The translations under genes and the position numbers were made by a program. Positions 34,747 through 46,495 of a stretch of 64,000 bases of DNA are shown here, piece after piece. How positions within the stretch are numbered: the stretch's first letter is position 1; each line of letters begins with the position of its first letter. The stretch is taken from NCBI GenBank assembly GCA_001179505.1, contig CDMY01000317.1, forward strand, positions 1 through 64,000. Direction: 5' to 3'. The notes under the pieces are model-generated. The model did not search any database. It saw nothing but the letters and a program-made list of their open reading frames with translations, and was not told where the DNA came from. The DNA is from Vitrella brassicaformis (lineage: Eukaryota; Sar; Vitrellaceae).

Positions 34747-35415
34747 TGAAATGATTGGGGGGGATGTGACAGGATGAGATGAGATATGTGTCGGCTTTAT
34801 CGGCTTTATGGGTGTGGTGGGACTGATGAGATGAGAGGCTGGCGGACGGACCTTTTTCTCGTGTGTTGGGGGAGGGAGAGTAGATACGACAGACAGAGGC
34901 GGGGAGGGAGTGAGGGAGGATTGAGAAGCGACAAGTGTCACCGTGCATCACGAATGTATGTCCAAACAATCGATGGATGTCCAAAACACGGGTAGTGGGA
35001 CAAAATACCCCCTGCACACACGCACACACACACACACACACAGACCGTCACCTACAGACATGACATGCATATGGCTACTCAGAAAGCGATAGCAGCGAGG
35101 GGCCTGGACAATCCCGACAGCGATAGATACTGTTTGTCTGTCTGTTCTTTCTGTAGGCTTCATTTGCAAGCAACCGAAGGCAGTGGAGGCAGTCAGTAAT
35201 GAGAGCATTGGCAAGTAAAGGAAAGGGAAAGGGAAAAGGCGAGAGATGGCCCAGAAAAATGCACACACCGCCACTGTCTGTCAGCTCGACACAGCCAGCC
35301 AGCCAGAAGCTCTCTGTACACTAACTACAGGTCCTCTCACTCCACCTGACCCCACCCCACCCTCACACCGTCTGTCTGTCTGTGTTCTGTCTGTCTGTCT
35401 GTCTAATCATGCCGT
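34747..35415. other. convergent intergenic region
   Basis: The 3' space between the 33206 gene (+) and the 1583-residue orphan (-). It contains a CA-run (35015-35042) and GT/CTGT runs. No gene seen. Confidence 0.5.
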
Positions 35416-38400
35416 TCATTGCCTCCGCCTGTCGCCCCCACCTACCACCACACTACCCCTGTTCTCTCCCCTCAACCTCAAGCCAGCCAAGTCAACACTC
35501 CTCTCCTCATCTCTTCCAGCATCAGCATCACCATCAGCATCACCCTCCCCCTGCTGCGTGGGGGTGGGGGTGGAGGTGTGGGGGTATTTCCGTATAAGCT
35601 CCGTCCGCATTATGTGGTAGCCGTCCTGGAAGGCCCCCGACGTGCCCTTGAGGGCGTCCAGCGGCTGATCTGACCCCGGCCCACCACCTCCACCCATCAA
35701 GTCCAGCTTCCACTCTCGCAGCGCCATGAGCTTGCCTTCGAGCTTGTCGAGGGTGCGGGTCATTGCGGAGGGCAGCACCTGGTACTCGCTGGCCAGGGAC
35801 GAGATCGAGGGGACGGAAGGCCGCGATGCCACTGAGCCGTCGGGGAGCCGACGCAAGCCGTGGCGACGGCAGTAGAGGGCAGCTGCAGAAAGGGAAATGG
35901 ACAGACACGGAAAGATAGATCGATGGCAAGGGTGGGTTGGCTTCGTGTCCTCCTCCCGCCTTATTTATTCACCTTCCTCTGCCGGCAGTTGTTTGATGAG
36001 GTCCCACACTGCCTGGTCTGAGAAGAACTGCTCCATCACATTCGGCTGCGTCATCTGACCCACCCGACCACCACCACCGACACCACCGCCAGCCCCATCC
36101 GCCAGCAGCTCAGCCACGGTCAGCACCCTCACCCTCGCCCTCCTGACGTCGGCCTGCGGGTGCACGTCTGCCGGTGTCAGCTGCGACAGAGTGGGCTGCT
36201 CCACAACCGCCTTCATGAACTCGGCCGTCTCGAAGCCGTCTGGCGTGCCGGTGAACATGGGCTTGTCGGTGGAGCTGCTGATGCGCGTCTGGTAGATGTC
36301 CTTGAGCCGCCTGATGCCGATGCCCACCGTCTCGCCCAGCTCGTCCAACAGCACCTGGGAGCGCTCCAAGAGGTCCCGCACGACCTCCTGGATCTCCGCG
36401 CTGCTCACGTACGCCGCCATGAGGGGGCTGGCGCTGCTGCCCTTGGCCTGAAAATGCTCTGAGCGGGCTCGTGCAGTGAGGGACACCTCTGCGTCACTGA
36501 GGGCGAGAAGCATGTCGGTGACCTGGTCAAATGAGCCGATGGGCTGGCCGATCTTGTCTGTGAGGAGGGCGTAGTAGCCGTCCTCGAGCAGCGCCTTGAT
36601 GCGGGTGCGCTTGGTCTCTTTGCGGACTTTCTCGACCTTTGGAAGCTTGGAGTAGAAGTCCTCGTTGATGGGCACCATGCGGCGCTGCAGAGCCATCCGC
36701 TTCAGACCCTGCTGCACAAATGGCTGCGCATACCTGATACCAAGCCACACACACACACAGAGAGAGAGTCAGGGAAATGGTTCCTTCCCCTCCCTCCCTC
36801 TGCGCTTGTTCCAGTGCGTTCTGTCTGACCTCTCGAGTGTCGACTGTCGGTAGAGCCCCCTCGGCCCAGCGTAGCGCACGATGGCCTTGGTGAGGAAAGC
36901 CGACCCCAGCTCGTACAGCTCCATCCACTCCATCCCCGATGCCGGCGGGTAGGTCTCCTGGATGCGCGACGCTATCCGGTACACCACCGGCGCAAACTTG
37001 GCCTGGAACCGCATGATTGCGCTGTCGGCCGCACCGCGCTTACGAGCGAACAGCTCCCCCAGGTAGTCGGGGTACTTCTGGTGCAGCATGCGACCGAGTT
37101 CCTCCACAGGAAACGCCTCGCGCCGGTCGTCAGGCGATAGCGGCTCCAGTGCCGACGGCCTGAAGCGTGACCAGAGGTGTTGTTCGAGACGTGAGAGCTT
37201 CTCTTCTGGGGTGAGGCGGTCGAGTGGCTGTGCGGGGGGGCTGACGACGGCCAGTTCCTTCAGTGTGAGGGTGAGGAGGGGTCCGCTGAGCGTTCTGCTG
37301 ACAGATGATATGTCGGCGAGGAGGGATGCGGCGGTGCGGTTGGTGAGATTGCGATCGGGGAAGGCGTCGATCACCGACGGGATGATCGGGTTCACGTCGC
37401 GCAGCACCTCGTCCACCCACCTGACCACAACACGACAAAGCATTCCACACATGCACGGATCGCCATTGTGTGTGCACCCCCTTGGTCACCTACCTTCGGA
37501 ATGCAGGGTGCCACAGTCCAACAGAAGGGTCGTCCCTTGCCTCCTCGGGCAAAGCGGGGCCCTCGTAAGCCTTCCCATCGATGGGCGGTGGAAACCGCCT
37601 GTCGCCCTTCTGGCCCTCCAAGATGAACCTGACAATGGCGTCATACAGCGGGCGCATCTCGATCAGCTCGTCAACCAGCTCGGCCAGTGCCTGGCCAGGC
37701 ACCACGCCAAGACCCAGCAGACGGTCGTATGTCAGGTCCCGCCAGAAGAGCCACGGGGGAGGCGCCTCCAGCACATCGCCGCCAGGGTCGCTGTCTTCTG
37801 GGTGGAGCAGCAAGGGCAGTGGGGGGGCGATGACGGGCTCATCGAGGGGCAGGCGGCTGACAGGGTCACGGTTGAGCTCCTCCCACTTGTGGGCCGCTCC
37901 CGGCAGCACGCCGAACCCCCTCTGTCGGTCTTTGGCTGTCTGCGCCGCCTTCTTGAGCCGCGACCACCGCTCGATCTGCGCCGCCAGCCGAAAGATCTGC
38001 TCACTCTTGAGGCGAGACTTCCCCTTCGCTGCCGGCTCAACAAGCCGCCACACCTTCGCCCGATCACTGGTGGACCGCCCCTTGGAGCTCACTAGAGGCC
38101 GCTCGGGCTCGAGCACTTTCGTGACGTTCATCTCCTGCAGCTCCTCCACAGCTGCGCCAGGAAGCCCCGCCATCGCGGGCAGCGCACCCGGATCATCGAG
38201 GGGCGGCGGGCAGGGGGCAGCGCCGGCAATGATGCGGGCGATCATCTGACCCTGGTTGTAGTGGTCCAGTAGAGGGCCTGAGGGGTCCCGGTGGTCGTCA
38301 AGACCATAGTCGGGGTAAAGAGGGGCGGTTGGCGCCCTCTTCTTCTCGGCGGGCTCCAACAGACCGGCTGACGGGCCGCCCGACATCTCCTCTTTTCCAT

Positions 38401-40426
38401 CCTTGCTCTCGGCGGCACTGTCGACCACCTGCAGGCTTTGCTTCTGGTAGACCCGTGCGAGTGCCCCTCCCAGCCGCCGGCCGAAGTTCTTCCACACTTC
38501 CACCACATAGTAGCGCCTCATCCAGTAGAGCAGCGCCCGATTGAGGTCGTCGAAGATCGACACACCGCCTAGAGTGAGGTCCTTGCCCGGGGTGTAGGTG
38601 ACGGGCAGCGGGGCGGCGAGCGTCTGAAGGAATGTGTGGAGCTCCTTCTCGACTTGATGCATCGTCTTCTCCCGTGCAGACCGGTCCTCGTCTTCAGGCA
38701 GCGAGAACCGCGTCCGAAACGTCCCCATAGGCGTCGAGGATCGGCCATCGCTGGTCGTCTCCGTCACCGTCGACAGGGCCGACACAGCCGCACGCACTAA
38801 GGCCACCGACAAGACTTGCACCGCCCCTCCCAGCCGCACCTGCCTTTTCGCTGCCTCGGTGTCCTTCTCGTCCGTCTGCGCCTCGCCCCCGAATGCCGGC
38901 GGGCAGCTCTGCGCCGAGCCCATGATGACCTCCACAGCGTCCTCCACCAGCGGCTCTAGACGGGCGACCGACGGCAGTGTTCTCGCGACAGATGGGCCGG
39001 GGAGGAAGTCAGCCACGTTCTGGGCGATGGGCTGTCGGCCGTTGTTGCCGAAGGTCTCCCACAGCTCGATGAAGCCCTCCAGGAAGCCGGTGAGGATCTC
39101 CCTCGCCACTGGGATGGAGCCCTCACGTGCGTTGGATCGGTGGTCGAGCAGGTTGAGCCAGTCGGACTGCTCACGACGACTGAGGGGGCCGTCCAGCTCC
39201 GGTCGCCGGGCTGGATCCTTGTCTGTGTCTGTTGCTGACGAGTTGACAGCGACGGCAGCGGCACTAAATGCGTTGGTGGCCCTCTTTCTCGCCGATCTCT
39301 TCTTTGAAGAGGGCGGAGGGATGAGGGCATCACGGTCGAATGCAGATGGGGCATGATCGTCATCAGATGCGGGAGAAGCCGTCGGCGCCTGTCGTGTCGC
39401 CTTTTTGTCCTGCTCCTTGGCCAGTTTCTCCTCCGAGAAGGGCCACTTGACATCTGGCAGGAGGCGGAAGTGGCTGTCGACTTCGTTCCACCCGTACTTG
39501 GACATCAGACGCTCCCGTATCTCGTCAACAGAGGGGGGCCGCTCCGACTTCTCCTCCTCTCCCTGGGAACCATCGCCGCTGTCAGCAAGCTCGCCCCTCC
39601 TCTCTCGCGCCGACATGGTCACATCCGTCCCGCCATTCGCCCTGCCGTTCGCACGCACCGGCACTTCTGTAGCACCATCGTCTTCAGCAGCCTCCTCAGC
39701 CATCCTCATAGGCTGGTTACGCGGCCGCATCCACTCCATGTCAACGCCATCTGCAACGTCGGTATCCACTTCCGGCGGGTCGAGCACAGCGCTGCTCCCC
39801 TTCGCCGATGAGGCCAAGAACATCCCAATATCGCCGAATAAAGGCCGCATGCCATCACGCTCATTGCCGCGGTTTGGCAAAGGAAAGCTGCTGCCCAGCC
39901 AGTCTAGTGAGAGGTAGAGTGTGGTTGGGCGAGGGCGAGGGCGAGGGCGGGGAGAGGAGTGCCGCCATGGAATGCCGCGATGGTGTTTGGGCGACAGGCG
40001 AAGAGCGGCGGCCAGGGGCAGCATGACGTGGTCCCTCAGAAGACCCAGTGCAGCCAGCAGCGGACCCAATACGAGCAGCAGCTTCCACAGCCATGAGCGA
40101 AGACAGAGCTTCAGGCGTGTCTTGAGTGGCACTTGGGGTGCGGTGCTGATCCAGTATGCTCCTCGGCTCCCCTGCGGCTCTGGTGTCCAGTGCTGCAGTC
40201 GGCTAGGTGGAAGATGAGAGCACTGCGGAGGGTCGGAGGGCATCGAAGCTGCAGATCTCCGTCGAGCTGTACTTGTGGACTCCATCGAAGAAGCAGGTTG
40301 CTGAGAAAGACCAAGCTCGCGTTGCGAGCCGAGAAAAATCCTTGCCCTTGCTGACGATGAAGGCCTTTGCGTGAGGTACGGAGTGGCCACGACTCGTTCA
40401 TCACTCAGCTGCCATCCTTGATCCAT
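35416..40426 (-). CDS. very large orphan protein (1583 residues), five exons
   Basis: Exons 40426-37494, 37420-36830, 36733-35973 and 35882-35416 form one frame of 1583 residues; a fifth, upstream non-coding exon is possible. Start is the first in-frame ATG (MDQGWQLSDE); later Met codons such as MESTST are alternatives. A single hydrophobic segment lies at about 112-130 (WLWKLLLVLGPLLAALGLL). Residues 180-480 are charged and probably disordered. The remainder is helix-rich, with stretches such as AREILTGFLEGFIELWETFG, ADLTYDR-like text (here WRDLTYDRLLGLGVVPGQA) and EVVRDLLERSQVLLDELGET. The C-terminus is low complexity. I recognise no domain. It is the largest protein here and worth a profile search. 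Confidence 0.7.
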
Positions 40427-40722
40427 CAGCTCGTGAGCGACATTCTCTCTGGGCAGACTCAGTCTGAGTGTACACAGACCTGCGGCTTTGATTCGAATCA
40501 ACACGCCGCTTAGAAGCTCTCGTCCGACGGTGAGTGAGAATGCGATTAACTCGCCGCGACGCCATCATGTGATTTGTGTCTTGATGTGATTGCATTGCGC
40601 TGTGCAGGTGATTCAGGCTCATTATTGACAGGCAAGCATGCGCACGACACGTGCACCAGGCGCATGCACATTTCTTCGCTGTGTGTGTGCGGTGGATGCA
40701 GCGGTGTGGGTGTGTTTGAGTG
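40427..40722. promoter_or_regulatory. divergent intergenic region
   Basis: 296 bp between the starts of the large orphan (-) and ankyrin gene B (+). Near gene B the sequence TTGAGTGATGTCTGAG is shared with the start regions of genes A and C. Confidence 0.4.
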
Positions 40723-43105
40723 ATGTCTGAGGCTTACGGCCTCGGCGCGCCCTCTGCTGCCACGGCAAACCGTTACAACGGCGACGCAGGTACACCACAC
40801 ACAAATCTATAGGACACACCCCACACACAAGCACCATCCCGCCATGTGACTGCGTCTATGCTGTTGTGCGTTTACTTGTGATTGCGGACGACGTAGATGA
40901 GGAGCAGCGTGGCGGTGGCGGACCAGCAGAGGAAGACGATCGCAGCGGCATTGACAGCGGTGAGTGACTGACCAATCATGGTATACAGACCAACCGACAC
41001 ACCAGCAGCACGGCACACTGATGTGTTCTCTGTCGGTGCGTCGCCTGTGTCTGTGGTCAGACGAGCAGAAGGAGGAGCATCACGGCGGGGTGGCCGACGA
41101 GATGGCCGATGAGGAGGGAAGTGATAGCGAATCGGTGAGGCACTCATTCTGTCATTCACGAACACAACACGAGTCAATGCGACTCGATGTCCGGCACGTT
41201 TTCCCTTGCCCCTTTGTGGTGTCGGGATGCCATGCAGGAGGATGGCGATGGGGCTGGTGCTGGCGACGACATGAACGAAGACGACAGTGAGTTGTCAGAT
41301 GAGTACAGTGACTCATCCGACGACGGCTACGAGGAAGAAGGTACGCCTGACAGACAAATGTGACAATGCTAAACACACACGCACTCACTGTGTGCCTCCC
41401 TCGTGTGGTGGCTCTGTGCACTGCAGGTCATCCTGTGGTGGCGGCCACTGGCGTGACTGTCCCAGACGGCTGTGTGGGCCCCACTGACATCGAGGCTCGC
41501 TTCCCCCTCGGCACCAACGAGGCCACCAAGCAGCTGGGGCTGGGTGTCATCGGCCGGACCATTATCGACCCACGCCAAGTGACCGCCCTCATCCGGCAGA
41601 ACGGCGCCGACCCAGACGTCAAGCCTCGGCTGCGGAAGAAGGGCAGCAAGCGTCCTGGGTTCGCCCACTCGCTCTACGAATACCCGCTGCTCTGTCTCGC
41701 CATTGACAACCAGACGGACTACACCGTCACGACCATCGTAGCAGGCAGTGGTGCTCGCCGTTTTGTGGCCCTGCCAAAGTGGTCGTCTGCTGGGCTGCAG
41801 GCGGAGATCCTCACCGCACTGCTCGACGGAGGCGCCGACATCAACGCAACAGACGACGATGCCGTCAGCAAGCCCTTGTGGGTGGCGATCGCACTGGGCA
41901 ACCAGACGGCCTTCGACATCCTGACGGCGCGTCAAGACATCGACCTGCGCCCACCAGGCCCACACATGGTGATGGAGCTGCCCCGTCCCCTGCGTCCGCC
42001 TCCCCCCCGGTATCTGGAGGTGCTCATGTCGATGTATCGGCAAGTCACCGCACGAGACCCCACCCTCGCCACCGAACACGGCAACGGCCACAACCTGGTG
42101 CACATGGCAGCCATGGTGGCGGGGGGACAGTATCCCCAGTCCTTCATCGACGCCTACCTCGACCTCATCACGGCGAACGGCGCCGACATGACGGCAGTGG
42201 AGGGCGATGGATGGACGCCATTGCACTACGCGGAATCGTGTGGCTCTCCCCACGTGGCCGACTACCTCTGCCGCAAGGTGCCCGCTGCTGACGACATCAA
42301 CAGACGGACCCACTACGGTACACTCTTCGGCAACACGCCCCTCGCCCTCGCTGCCGAGGAGCTCGATCGCCGCACCCAACGGCTACAGCACCCGCACACG
42401 CCCGAGAACACCAAGAAGGAGTATCGCGCCAAGATTGACGAGTACAGGCAGATCATCCATTCGCTGCTGCGGGCGGGGGCCGATATCAACAGCATCTCCA
42501 CAGCCACAGAGTGGGACCGCTGTGGCCGCCAGCTGGTGCTGGCCGAGTATGCGACAATACTCAACGAGCTGCCCGCTGCCGTGACGTCGGCTGTCAGCGC
42601 CGCCCTCGCCCCTCACCGCTCCCTCGCGGCCCTCCTGACCCCCCAGCTAGCCGTCGGCCCGCAGGAGGCCGCCATCTTCGGCTGGCGCATCGCGTCATAC
42701 CTCTTCGACATGGATGCCGCCCAGGAGGCCGTCAGTGAGGCCGGTGTGCGGCACACCGACATGGCCCACCGTGTGTGTGCGGCAGCGGAGCACTTCGTGC
42801 GCTCGGCAGTGTACCAGGCCAGCAGCAACAGGGAGGTGGTCGGCGGGACGGCCGATGTGGGCAGCCAGGTGGTGCGTGTGCCGCAGCTGCAGTGCTTTGT
42901 GGTGGGCGGTATGGGTGGCCGCAAGATGGAGCTGCGTGAGATGGTGCAGCGGGCAATCCTGGACGAGGCGGCCCAGTGGGGGCTGGCGGGGGAGATCGGC
43001 AACGGCTTCAGCAGGGATGTGCCCGCGGTGGTGTGGGGGGCGGTGGGGTGGGTCGAGAGGGGGCGGGACGGCAGGAAGACGTTCAGGTCGCTGCGGATGA
43101 CGTGA
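40723..43105 (+). CDS. ankyrin-repeat family protein B, five exons
   Basis: Exons 40723-40789, 40897-40959, 41062-41134 region (74 nt ending 41134), 41238-41340 and 41427-43105 give 661 residues. Start context and phases equal those of copies A and C. An acidic N-terminus (residues 1-100, including DDMNEDDSELSDEYSDSSDD) precedes a conserved block (GVIGRTIIDPRQVTALIRQN), ankyrin-like units (ALLDGGADINATDDDAV, NQTAFDILTARQDIDLRP, GWTPLHYAESCGSPHVADYL, LLRAGADINSIS) and the family C-terminal region from about residue 470. It ends in GRDGRKTFRSLRMT. The exon 2 acceptor has drifted relative to the paralogues (first bases are AT rather than GC), trimming three residues. Function unknown; protein binding is likely. 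Confidence 0.85.
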
Positions 43106-44739
43106 GATACTCACAGAGACAGATTTGGGTGGGAGGCAGGCAGGTTGGGGATTTTGATGTGTGGATGGATTGTTGTTGGTGCCTGACCCACCCGAGTGCT
43201 TCCCTGTCGCCCGCCCCAGGTATGTTTGTGATAGAGAGTGCGTGTCTGACTGGACAGCTCGACAGATGGGGATGGATGAATGGATGGATACCATTGGATG
43301 AAAGGTGGTCAGATAAAGAGCTGTCACCCTCATGTGTTCACTGACGCACCACTGAGGCGCCATGTGAACGAACGAACGAACGAACCAGCGGGGTGAGGGC
43401 TCACCTGCTGCCTGCACTGGACGTGCACAGTACAGAGACGGCGGCTGACTGGCTGGCGGACGGCTGCTTCAGCGGCCTCCTGAATTCATTTAGTGGCTGC
43501 TGCCTGGTGTGTGCTCCTGGCTGACGTTGTTGCCCGTTGCTGCCCTTCTTGCTCAGCCGAGGCATGATTTTGTTCTTGCGATTCTCGCCGAGACGGGACG
43601 GCGCGCGGAAGAACGAAAAAACAACATTGTCGTGAACAGCAAATTATCAGCATCGCCGTCTTCTCCACCCACAGATTCATCTTCCTTCCGTGTGTGGTGT
43701 CATGCCGACCACCGGCAGCCAGCGCAGCGTTCAACAACCGCCTTCTAGCACCACCCTAACGACCGGCCTCCATGCCGCCGCCCCTCTCCATGTTGTATGA
43801 ATGGGCTGACTGACCAACCGTTTTCCTCCTCGACTGTTCGGGTTTTTCCAGAGATGTGTCTCTACCTGCCGCCTTTGCGTCACGCTGGCGAGGCTGCGGT
43901 GGTCCGTGACGTACTGGGGACTGCTCGTGATGTGCTTACCATGCTTCGTGGCTGCATTGTGAGCGAACATCGGGTGCATAAATTGGTGCATGCTTGTTTT
44001 GTCTGCCCACCGTACACGCACTGCTATCAGATCTTGCCGGAACAGCGAGTGTTGCGGGCGAAAGTTGGAGTGCAAGAAGCGTGAGCTCTGCTGTGGGAGG
44101 AGAGTGTGGTCGGTGACGTGTGATGGATGGATGGATGGTACCCTGCCTGTGTCTGCCCGTCTGTCTGTCTTTCCGTGTGTGTACGTCTGTGTCTATTGTG
44201 CAGGTGTTGTGCCCTCAGGACGATAGGCGCGGGTGGTGTCGCACCATCGCTACCTGCACTCTATATCGTGCTGTCTCCTTCCCATGTCGATTCGTTGTTA
44301 GTGAGATGCCATGTGCTTGACACCCTCGGTGGATGCCTCCATCTGGTTTTTCGGAGACAGATGGAATGCTGGAGCCAAAATTACGAGTATATTGCTGCCT
44401 ACATTTTATATTGTGTTGTGCCAGTGTTGGCGGTAGCAGGACGCAGGAGAGAGACATCATGGAGTCGGAAAGTGCCGGTGCGCATCTTTCTGATGAATGC
44501 TCCGTCTCGATTGTTGACACGAAATGCATCCACCGATGTGTCACCACTGTGTGTGACTTACTCACTAACCAACCACACGAAAAGGCACTCGATCGGATCG
44601 ACAAGGTGCACACCACACTCACAAAGCCAGCCTGTCAGTCAGTGCCTTACACATACACACATGCGCACACTCGCACACGGCTATCTATCCATGAGAGGTG
44701 CTGTGCTGTCTGCACGTCGGTCTCGATCTTCACAATGCG
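43106..44739. other. convergent intergenic region with one weak gene candidate
   Basis: The first 60 bases match the 3' flank of the ankyrin fragment at the window start. GGAT and GAAC tetranucleotide runs follow (43268-43290, 43371-43384). Apart from the low-confidence small gene at 43702-43962, nothing gene-like was seen. Confidence 0.45.
43702..43962 (+). CDS. possible small spliced membrane peptide (weak)
   Basis: An ATG at 43702 opens 31 codons to a donor (GTATGA) at 43795; a pyrimidine-rich acceptor ends at 43851 and 36 further codons follow to TGA. The 67-residue product would end in a hydrophobic stretch (WSVTYWGLLVMCLPCFVAAL). The 57-nt intron and consistent phase are the only support, so it may be chance. 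Confidence 0.22.
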
Positions 44740-46303
44740 TCAAAACATGGCCGTCATCTCTGCGATTATGGGGTCCTCTAAGGTTGGCTCAGGCAGCTGG
44801 GTGCCGATGACGGCCAGTTCGTCGGCCTTGTCGTTGCCCTCGTTGCCGCTGTGGCCCTTGACGTGCACCATCTCAAGCATGCTCATACCGAAGCCATTCC
44901 GCTCCTGCGTGCAGTGCAGTGCAGTGCACACGGCACACATACGGAGAGATGCAACCAGCGGGAAGTAAGGGGGCCGTGCAGTGCATGTGTGGCTCCACTG
45001 ATTGAATGAATTGGCCGACCCGTATGAGCGCATCGAGAGTCTTGACTAGGTCCTGGTTGCTCACGGGCTGAAGGAGCGACACACAACACAAGACAAGACA
45101 AGAGAGGGAAGGATGAATGAATGCGTGGTCGTGTCAGTATGTTTTGAGTCGATCTTTCGTGGACGTACGTCTTTGTTGGCGTTCTTCCATCCGTTGGAGC
45201 GCCACCTCTGAATCCACTCGCTGACACACTTGATGGTGTACTGGGAGTCCGTGAACAGGCGGACAGGCAGTCCACGAGAATCCCTGCAACGCAACGCAAC
45301 GCAACACCCCACCACACACACACACACACACAGGTGCATTGCTCTGCCTCTTTCTGCGGTCTGTTACTATCATTCACTTCACCACCTGCACAGCTCGAGT
45401 GCCTTGACGGCCGCGAACAGCTCCGCCCGCTGGTTGGTCTGCTTCCCATACATACGACCACAGCAGTTCCTGCACCGCACCGCAACACACCACACACACA
45501 CATGTGGTGCCATCCCTCCCTGATTGATGCACGCCTTGCTGCTCAGCTGACTTACTTGTCATCGCCCTGTCCGAACCACACGCCCCACCCGGCCATGGCG
45601 TTCGGCTTGCCATTGTTCTCACACGCGCCATCGCTGTACACCTCTATCGCATTGGGACCCGCAGACCCATGCCTAAGTCCCGTGGTGCTCCCCGCAGCAG
45701 CGGCACTGCCACCACCCCCACCGGCCTTGTCGTATGGCCCCTGTCGGTACTGCTGGCGGTCTGGGCGGATCGGGCCACCATGTGACGCAGTCGCACTACC
45801 ACTGCCACCCCCATTGCCACCGAACAGACACAGAGGAGCACCGTATAGCGTCTGCTTGGGTTTGTGTGTCCGGTATGCGGGCTGTGCGTGTGTACCCACC
45901 CGTCACTGGTGCCCATCCGCCAGTTGGGTCCGGCGTTCTGGTCCATCCACTTCTCGGCCTCGTCTCGGCTGGTGAAGCTCTTCATCTTGGCACTCTTGTG
46001 CCAGTTGTCATTCTCGTCCTTGACCAGGTTCTTGCACTCGCCCCACGACGTGTAGATGCCCACCGCTCCCTCAGGTGAGTTGGCCACGGCATAGAACTTG
46101 GACGCCTTCTGCGTCTGGGTCCTGCCGCCGCTGTAGGTGTAAGTCCGCGACATGAGGGCGCTGGGAGGGATGAACAGCAAGGGCGGCGGAGGGCTCTGGT
46201 GGGAAGCAGGCGGGATGGCGAGGAGAACGACCAAAACCAGCAGCGGCTGGACAGATGCTCGGCAGATTGGATAGATCTGGACAGTCGTTTCCGAAAAAAC
46301 CAT
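44740..46303 (-). CDS. ribonuclease H1 with N-terminal targeting sequence, six exons
   Basis: Exons 46303-45896, 45851-45556, 45469-45386, 45283-45169, 45067-45020 and 44904-44740 give 371 residues. Residues 16-35 are hydrophobic (ASVQPLLVLVVLLAIPPASH), resembling a signal anchor or the first half of a plastid presequence. Residues 69-122 match the RNase H1 hybrid-binding domain (KFYAVANSPEGAVGIYTSWG). The catalytic domain (203-371) has all four acidic residues: D210 in YSDGACE, E251 in NQRAELFA, D275 in LFTDSQYT and D345 in GNDKADELA, plus VHVKGHSG. It cuts RNA in RNA:DNA hybrids, during replication and R-loop removal. Intron 1 is only 44 nt. An internal Met at 51 could give a nuclear form lacking the leader. 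Confidence 0.92.
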
Positions 46304-46495
46304 CCATGCTTAAGCTCAAATTCATCGCCCAGGCTCGCATCATAACCGCGAGGTTGCACGAAGATATTCAGCGACGTTAAGTGCGATTCCAAGTGCGCTT
46401 CCACTGCCATCAATCCCGCTGCATGCAGACGCCGCCCCCACCGCCCCCACGCCGAGCTCGCCCACTTTGGTGGAAGTATTGAACTGCATCAAGCA
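46304..46495. promoter_or_regulatory. short bidirectional promoter region
   Basis: 192 bp separate the divergent starts of RNase H1 (-) and the Ca2+-ATPase (+). No recognisable core promoter element. Confidence 0.45.

Noticed and set aside
37088-38249. Plus-strand frames inside the 1583-residue gene
   Set aside because: Antisense shadows; the minus-strand frame is continuous across four exons with matching phases.
44333-44968. A 211-codon plus-strand frame overlapping the RNase H1 3' end
   Set aside because: Its second half is antisense to the RNase H1 catalytic exon and its first half shows no domain-like composition.
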